The notes under the pieces are model-generated. The model saw nothing but the letters and a program-made list of their open reading frames with translations, was not told where the DNA came from and made no database searches. 64,000 nt of DNA. It comes from Malus domestica (Eukaryota > Streptophyta > Magnoliopsida > Rosales > Rosaceae). The stretch lies in the NCBI RefSeq assembly GCF_042453785.1, contig NC_091675.1, positions 9,560,501 to 9,624,500 of the forward strand, read 5' to 3'. Below, one piece after another: positions 58,523 through 64,000 of this stretch. The position numbers and the translations under genes were made by a program. The first letter of the stretch is position 1. Each line of letters opens with the position of its first letter.

Positions 58523-61180
58523 ATTTAATATTGATGGCTTGGCTAAAAGAAACCATTGTCCTGCTACTTGTAGTGAATTTTATAGGAATTGGCATGGTTG
58601 GTTTCTTGGTGGTGTTTGTCAAGGTATTGGTCGTCACAGTTGATTTTTTTTCTAGAATTATTAGTTGCTATCATTGATTTTGATTTTGTTTATTAGTAGG
58701 GTTCCCATACATTTTTATTTGAAATGTGATTCGTTTCATGTTCATGATTGTTTTCGGTCATTAATGAATTTGTCCCTCCTAAGCGTACACATATAATTCA
58801 TAATTTTTTTTTTTTTACAATTATAACAGAATTAACTGAATAGAGACCAATTTGCATATGCCATTCTACCATTTTCTTCAACAAATGGCATTTATTTTAT
58901 GTACATTTACTTTTGTTTTGTTTGGTTTGGTTTGACAAATAATTCATGCATTCAATTGAATACCTCATACCAATAAAAAAGAAAGAAAAAAAATGAGGAT
59001 TATTTAAATATTAATCATGTCATATGTCATTTATCATTCCAATTCCCAATCGATGCAACTAATACCTAAAAATATCCCTTCGTTAGTAAAGCCAAACAAT
59101 GAGTGAGATCGATGTTGTTTAATATCCTCTTAAATTATTTTACAAAACCAACCACAAACTAAAAAATGCCAAAAAACTCAAAGAAAATTACACACAAGGT
59201 TGAGCACGTGTGATGATGAACTTTGGAACTAGAGGCACGCAAATAATCTTGCGAAATGTCAGCTATTTCATTTGCATGCATAAAACTCCCCCGAGTGTGA
59301 CGCTCCACCCACTTTTAGATCTTCAATTGACCATTTTTTTTTTTGGTGTGAAAATGTTGAGGATGAGGGGAGGCTACCCCATGCTTGGGGTAGGGCATAT
59401 TGTAAGTTTTTTGAGGTTTACAGATGACCCATTAAGAGGGATTGCCGACAGCGAGATTCAGACATAAGCCTTGGTCTCACGAAGATAGCGCTCCTTACCA
59501 ACTCAACAAATCCTCATTGGCCTTCAATTGACTAATTTTTGTTATCACGTGTGGATCTCCCTAATCCTTAGCAATTAGGTTTTTAAAAAAAATTAGAAAA
59601 AAAACTAAAATAAAAGAAATTTCCCCATATAAAAATAAGGACTAACATGGGGATATATAATACAATTTGTTACCTGTTTTTCACCAAACACGTGACAAGT
59701 CTTATTTGTTTTGATGAGTATTGGATGATTGATGGTTATTCCAATTTTGTAATTAGAATTCCAAAGTGTAATCTTAGAGAGCCCCCATGAGGAATAATAA
59801 GCATTTATTTGTTTTCATACTTATGTTGTAACGTATTATAATATAATATGGATGAGAATATTTTCCACACCCAAAATAGCTAACTAACATCATCTCACAT
59901 TTAGGGTGTAGATGGTAGATACAACCATTTTTGTGATGACAATCACTCCACTAAACTTTCCGGTGCGAAATGCTTATGTTTAGTTCCGCTTCCTAAAACT
60001 TCACTTTGATCTCACTTTGCCTTTATAACTTAAATGTCACAACTTCACTCCCTGAAACATATGTGGAATGCAGCACCCAATAAGACTATGCCTCATGTGC
60101 AATAACATTGATTATAAATCTTCATTATGCGTTAACATTCAATAATAAAAAAATATTAAGTTTAAAAAAATTGAAGAGATGAAAAAAATAAAAAAATAAG
60201 TTAATTAACTTGGCTCACCCAAATCAAACTCACACAAAAAATTAACATACCTAAGGCAATGTGGAGCTTTTTAGTTTAATAGAGACAATTTTTAAGTTTC
60301 AGGAAACAAAATGGTATCAAAATATAGTTTCAATGGTAAAATGAAGTAAACTTCGAGTTTTTAAGAGTAAAATTGAGACTTTTAAATTATTAAGAGTAAG
60401 GTGATATTAAAGCCGTCGAGTTACAGGGGACTTCTCAAAAAAAATAAGCCCCGAAGAAACACTACATTGTCTTGCACACATGTCATAAGTAAAGAATATA
60501 TGCACGGAACTTATTTATTAGTAGCGAAAATGACATTGGATTTCAAAGAAACTGAGGATAATAGCAAGAGTCTTGACTTTTTAGGATGTTTTGAGTTTTC
60601 GTATCCCAGCCCATAAGTAACATGATTTTTAAATAATTTTTACCGTTTGATTTTTTAAAATTAGTCTTCACCGTTTTGTAGTTTCGGATTATTAGAAAAA
60701 AGGATAAATTTTAAAGGATTAATACGATTAATCATCGATTTTGTCTAAATTTAACCATTTATTATTAGGTGTTGAATTTTTCACAAGAGATCTCAATAAT
60801 GCTAGTAGTAAAAACTCTTATATATTAATTGTATATTATTTTATCATGCCCGACATGAGATCTTATTTTCCAACGAAAAAATGGGTTAATATCATAGGTT
60901 AAGAAGAATACAATATTGAAAATATACAACAAATACCATTTTCAAAAGGAAAGAAAAATTATGGATCGGTCACACTCACATCAATTTGTTTTCTCTTTCT
61001 ACTTGTACATGAAAAAAAAATAAAAAAATAAAAAAATTCTAAAAAAAAAATGGAGAAGAAATTAGTGGTGTATTGAGTGCCCACATGATTGGTGTGTGCA
61101 AGTGTCCCCACAGACACCACCAGAGCCTAAAATACAGCTTTTTTCTCTGCATCGCCTTTGTTTTCCCTTTTTACCTTTTG
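58523..61180. other. Intergenic, AT-rich, no gene supported
   Basis: Mostly AT-rich DNA with T runs (58806, 59336) and LINE-tail-like or MITE-like debris (about 59.33–59.51 and 59.98–60.37 kb) that I could not resolve. No ORF carries a domain. The right end is the kinase gene's upstream region; I see no clear TATA box. Confidence 0.55.
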
Positions 61181-61238
61181 CAGCGAGAAAAGATAGTTTT
61201 AAAAGGAAGCTCAAAAGAAAACATGGCTACTTGCTAAG

Positions 61239-61240
61239 TT

Positions 61241-61278
<38 letters not shown>

Positions 61279-61352
61279 CGGACTCAGAATTCAAAAACTC
61301 GCAAGGAGAAGAAGAAGAAGAAGAAGAAGAAGAAGAACAGAACCCACCATTC

Positions 61353-61385
<33 letters not shown>
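61239..61385. repeat. Three microsatellites in the kinase gene 5' leader
   Basis: (GA)n at about 61239–61277, (GAA)n at about 61302–61337 and (TC)n at about 61358–61384 lie within 240 bp upstream of the receptor kinase ATG, probably inside its 5' leader. An AGCAAA repeat follows at 61440–61462. Confidence 0.8.
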
Positions 61386-61390
<5 letters not shown>

Positions 61391-61471
61391 CCATTGGAAC
61401 CCACAATTTCCATCTCCATGCGTGATTGAACAGAGTGAAGCAAAAGCAAAAGCAAAAGCAAAACAACAACA

Positions 61472-64000
<2,529 letters not shown>

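Noticed and set aside
58523..58640. Continuation of the LINE ORF past the target duplication, and a hydrophobic plus-strand reading
   Set aside because: Beyond 58522 the minus-strand translation no longer resembles the endonuclease domain, and the plus-strand hydrophobic run is too short to assign to a family.
59330..59510. Possible retroelement or SINE tail (GATAGCGCTCCTTACCAACT)
   Set aside because: Resembles a repeated plant sequence, but there is no clear A/B box, end or duplication, so no class can be given.

Overview
The window is nuclear DNA from a flowering plant. Its genes have many GT–AG introns, and all seven are plant families. Its AT-rich gaps are packed with MITEs, LINE remnants and LTR pieces. 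Several repeats resemble families I know from apple and pear, so a woody Rosaceae genome (Malus/Pyrus) is my best guess; this is inference from memory, not a search. I saw no bacterial-type operon, CRISPR array, rRNA or tRNA gene.

Layout: 1–13.0 kb is intergenic, AT-rich, with small MITEs and a GC-rich promoter-like patch at 0.3–0.8 kb. From 13.2 to 28.6 kb lies a compact gene block: a two-domain B3 (REM-type) protein (+), an intronless PLS-class PPR protein (−), the TRAPPII subunit TRS120 (−, 10 exons) and ALF4 (+, 13 exons). TRS120 and ALF4 are head to head across about 0.86 kb. A four-exon gene at 31.9–34.9 kb (−) encodes an undescribed-looking nuclear protein with a bZIP-like basic/leucine-heptad segment and a C-terminal DLNxxP (EAR-type) motif. 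At 46.1–46.7 kb (−) is a short proline-rich PNRC-like protein. At 61.5 kb a receptor-like kinase gene (+) begins and runs off the right edge inside its kinase domain.

The gaps between 35 and 61 kb are mostly transposon debris. The best element is a 5'-truncated L1-type LINE (54.57–58.51 kb, −) with a 12-bp target duplication and poly(A). Its ORF2 remnant stays in one frame for about 3.7 kb, broken only by four stop codons. At 40.8–43.5 kb an older LINE has been invaded by a MITE, a TRIM-like miniature LTR element with tRNA-Met-type primer site, and a hAT-like MITE. There are also a 211-bp Mutator-type MITE with a perfect 9-bp duplication, a TTA-flanked MITE with internal tandem copies of its own terminal motif, a solo LTR, and a five-copy MITE family concentrated at 43.7–54.3 kb.

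The proteins do not form one pathway. TRS120 acts in post-Golgi traffic, ALF4 in SCF ubiquitin-ligase control, the PPR protein in organelle RNA processing, and the B3, bZIP-like and PNRC-like proteins probably in nuclear or RNA regulation. The shared feature is position: from memory, homologues of the kinase, ALF4 and TRS120 are neighbours on Arabidopsis chromosome 5 (At5g11020–At5g11040). Here the interval from ALF4 to the kinase has grown to about 33 kb. All exon boundaries were placed by reading GT/AG sites and frame continuity; none has transcript support.
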